Source: Citrobacter gillenii
Lineage (GTDB): Bacteria; Pseudomonadota; Gammaproteobacteria; Enterobacterales; Enterobacteriaceae
Direction: 5' to 3'
DNA length: 64,000 bases
Assembly (NCBI RefSeq): GCF_013337685.1
Contig: NZ_SUQN01000013.1
Span: 1-64,000 of the forward strand
Shown here one piece after another: positions 62,015 to 64,000 of this stretch. The position numbers were made by a program, and so were the translations under genes. Under the pieces are notes generated by a model. The model had not been told where the DNA came from. It saw nothing but the letters and a program-made list of their open reading frames with translations, and made no database searches. The first letter of the stretch is position 1. Each line of letters opens with the position of its first letter.

Positions 62015-62048
62015 GCCCCCCTGGTAATTGTCATATTTTATGGGGGGC
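62015..62048. repeat. G/C-rich inverted repeat after the TIGR04141 gene
   Basis: GCCCCCC and GGGGGGC pair around a 20-base AT-rich loop, 15 bases past the stop codon. It may act as a terminator, although no T run follows. It could also belong to the end of the adjoining IS3-family element. Confidence 0.45.
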
Positions 62049-62107
62049 AGAAGTATATTATATGGGTGTAACCCTTGACCCTGGCCCAAAATCAATGCAG
62101 TGCTAAA

Positions 62108-62860
62108 TCAGAGATCCTCGTCTTTCCGGAGACTTCGGACGAATTCAGCCGGAGTCATGTCATTTAATGATGAATGCGTTCTCTCGTGATTATATTCCCT
62201 GCGCCAGTTGTTGAGTTTGTTCTGCGCATCTTCCAGCGAGAGGAACCAGTGAATGTTCAGGCATTCATCCCGCAGACTGCCGTTAAATGATTCAATAAAC
62301 GGGTTATCCGTTGGTTTTCCGGGGCGGGAGAAGTCCATTGTGACACCGTGCTCATACGCCCATTTATCCAGACTTATCGAAATAAACTTGCTGCCGTTAT
62401 CTGTCTGAATACGTACCGGCAGGCGCTTGCCCAGCACCCGCAACCCTTCCATCATACCGACCACATCCTCACCTTTCAGCGACTTTCCGGCATGGATCAC
62501 CAGACACTCCCGACTAAAATTATCGACTACAGTCAGCGCCCGGAAACGTCGTCGGTTAAACAGGTTATCCGACACGAAATCCATACTCCAGCACTGATCG
62601 ACACCGGTCAGGACGGAACGTTGCTGACGATGTGCTGCACTGACATGCCTGCGCAGGCGTTTTCTCTGCAAGTTCAGTCCTTCCAGACAATAGATCCTGT
62701 GCGTTTCCTTGTGGTTAACAGGCCAGCCTTCCCGTCGTAACTGAATATTAATACGCGGGCAACCGTAGCGGATCCGGGTTTCCGCTATTTCCCTGATGCG
62801 CAGGGTTATCGCCCGATCATCCCGCCGGCTCTGCCAGTGGTAAACGGTTCTGCTCTGCAT
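62108..62860 (-). pseudogene. IS3-family transposase orfB, N-terminus broken
   Basis: 250 residues of the DDE transposase remain from ATG 62860. The triad is intact: Asp in WSMDFVSD, Asp in QTDNGSKF and Glu in FIESFNGSLRDE. Upstream, 62861-62948 still codes for the missing N-terminal part (VLRPTQKHQAVHFLREAYRI), but a lost C near 62885 and an in-frame TGA where the family has Ala (RRACGLL) break it. The usual frameshift fusion with orfA cannot yield a full protein. Confidence 0.85.
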
Positions 62861-62948
62861 CAGCAGCCCGCATCACCGTCGACACTGATACGGTAAGCCT
62901 CCCGCAGAAAATGCACCGCCTGATGCTTCTGAGTCGGCCTCAGAACTT

Positions 62949-63206
62949 TTACTTTTGTACCTCCTGCAGCATCTCCTTGTCTAGACTCAGGTCAGCCACC
63001 AGTTTCTTCAGCCGCTGATTTTCATCCTCCAGTTGCCGCAGACGCCGCAGTTCCGTTACGCCCAGACCGGCGGATTTCTTCTTCCTGTTGTAAAAAGTGG
63101 CCTCAGAAATACCCATCTTTCGGCAGACTTCCCCGACACGAGTGCCCGTTTCGGCCTGTTTCAGCGCAAACGCAATCTGTTCTTCGGTATAGCGGGTCTT
63201 TTTCAT
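62949..63206 (-). pseudogene. IS3-family orfA (altered and truncated)
   Basis: 85 residues from ATG 63206 (MKKTRYTEEQIAFALKQAET). It has a helix-turn-helix (VGEVCRKMGISEATFYN) and a leucine-zipper-like helix (LRRLRQLEDENQRLKKLV). The family's NWKKK motif reads NRKKK, with Trp changed to Arg, and the end EMLQEVQK stops short of the usual KKL. It probably no longer works as a DNA-binding partner. Confidence 0.8.
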
Positions 63207-63291
63207 GGCGATGTCCTCTCTGTGAGATGGAAGAAAGACCAGAGACTTCAGTTTAGCCTGGCACTGTTTACAGGGATACTTACAATGGCAC

Positions 63292-63552
63292 TCATTCATT
63301 CTGGTGAAAATCGGAATCCGATTGCGTCGGGTGATTACATCCCGGAATCGGGCTAGCATTACAGCCCCCTAAGGGTGTTGTTTGCAACGGTTCATGTTTG
63401 TCTGAGTAACTATATTCCTGAATGTGTTGCTCCGAATTTACGGATTGCCTTGTAGATAAGGGCTGTTCTGGCGTTGTGCTTTGAAAGGCGTACACCTGAG
63501 TAGCACAGAGCCACAGTAAGGGGAGTAGGGTGCAGCGGGTGAGTACATTCAT
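63292..63552 (-). pseudogene. Start of a secreted protein gene, cut off near the IS3 element
   Basis: 86 residues with a good Sec signal peptide (MNVLTRCTLLPLLWLCATQVYA, cleaved before FQS) and a good ribosome-binding site, CCGGAGAATAT, before the ATG. The next 40 residues are Gln/Ser/Thr-rich; after about residue 60 the frame turns into unrelated sequence and ends 86 bases from orfA. It looks like the head of a larger exported or outer-membrane protein, possibly of a two-partner secretion system, but that is a guess. The rest is lost. Confidence 0.5.
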
Positions 63553-64000
63553 ATATTCTCCGGTCAGAAGTTACACCAATTATATGACATGCCTGATTGA
63601 CTCAATAAAGCTTTAACGAAGAACGGTATATATAAGGCTAGGTATAGATCTCAACATACCGATAATCACCGGGAAATATTGTGCTCAGATTTTTCGTTAA
63701 TGTTCATGGTCAGGTAACAAGGGGCGCTGCAGTAATGACTTATGAACCTAATAAAAAATTTCGGCACGACACTTTTATCTTTTTTTTCATAATAAAACCT
63801 CCTTTTTTTGTTTTAATTGTCCTCCGGATGTTTCGGATATTGGATGTCCGTAACATCCGGAGGCTGCGGGGGCGGGCGGCAAAGAGCCCGTAAAGATGCA
63901 CTGAATGAATGGCAAATCCCTTCAGTAATGAAGAAAATACGCAATCAATGCTGGGTGTGCTTTGTTGATCACTTTTACTGAAGTGCTTTTCTATCTCAGA
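63553..64000. other. Non-coding right end of the window
   Basis: 448 bases without a supported gene. A perfect 10-bp inverted repeat, CCTCCGGATG/CATCCGGAGG, at 63821-63830 and 63854-63863 encloses further CGGATGT-like repeats. An open frame from GTG 63681 to 63893 covers it but has no ribosome-binding site or family pattern and is not counted as a gene. Confidence 0.5.

Larger units (their letters stand above)
62100..63260 (-). mobile_element. Decayed IS3-family element (IS407-like group)
   Basis: orfA and the catalytic part of orfB lie in the usual order on the - strand. The exact ends could not be fixed, because I see no clear pair of terminal repeats; the limits are approximate. A frameshift and a stop codon separate the two genes, so the copy is probably inactive. 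Confidence 0.8.

Noticed and set aside
62949-63206. Functional IS3-family transposase by programmed frameshift
   Set aside because: A lost base and an in-frame TGA in the N-terminal part of orfB mean a single -1 shift cannot produce the full protein.
63681-63893. A 70-codon frame at the right end
   Set aside because: GTG start without ribosome-binding site, runs through a palindrome, hydrophobic low-complexity translation from a T-rich stretch, no family resemblance.

Overview
The window is chromosomal DNA of a member of the Enterobacteriaceae. Gene content and protein sequences are very close to Escherichia, Salmonella and Citrobacter (mdtH-rimJ-yceH-mviM-murJ, the complete flgN-to-flgL flagellar region, rne-rluC-yceF-yceD-rpmF-plsX-fabHDG-acpP-fabF-pabC-mltG-tmk-holB-ycfH-ptsG, and shiA-amn). 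The type VI secretion genes beside yceB and the genes found between flgL and rne fit Citrobacter or a near relative, but the genus is an inference. ERIC and REP elements, typical of enterobacteria, lie between core genes.

Layout. 1-8.5 kb is the end of a type VI secretion (T6SS) cluster on the + strand: an unidentified partial gene, a 403-aa membrane protein, tssM, a small PAAR spike protein, tssF, tssG and tssJ. 8.5-14.8 kb holds core genes yceB, mdtH, rimJ, yceH, mviM and murJ; grxB, which sits between yceB and mdtH in E. coli, is absent. 14.8-26.4 kb is the flagellar rod-hook-ring cluster: flgN-flgM-flgA on the - strand and flgBCDEFGHIJKL on the + strand, with two recognisable sigma-28 promoters. 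An MFS exporter and a divergent LysR regulator separate flgL from rne. 28.8-47.2 kb is core: RNase E, 23S pseudouridine synthase, the fatty-acid synthesis cluster, DNA-replication genes tmk/holB, and the glucose PTS transporter ptsG, whose mRNA leader carries an ERIC insertion. Downstream of ptsG the gene order departs from E. coli: an Xaa-Pro aminopeptidase, amn and shiA follow on the - strand.

At 52157-52173 lies the 17-bp 3' end of a tRNA-Asn gene with its terminator but no tRNA body. This is the distal attachment site of an island integrated into an asn tRNA, the same 17-bp core used by the Yersinia high-pathogenicity island. Everything from there to the window end is therefore island DNA. 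The island part seen here carries a 2137-aa protein combining a PD-(D/E)XK-like N-terminus with a STAND/NACHT-type NTPase core and a very long C-terminal sensor region (Avs-like, probable antiphage defence), an IS1-family element whose transposase reads out of the element, an AT-rich 544-aa TIGR04141/DUF6119-family gene (also a probable defence gene), a decayed IS3-family element, and a secreted-protein gene cut short beside it. No integrase, CRISPR array, complete tRNA or rRNA gene is present in the window.

The most interesting part is the 52.2-62 kb stretch. Two large, unrelated, solitary defence-like genes sit within an asn-tRNA island, each with residues that could form a nuclease active site.
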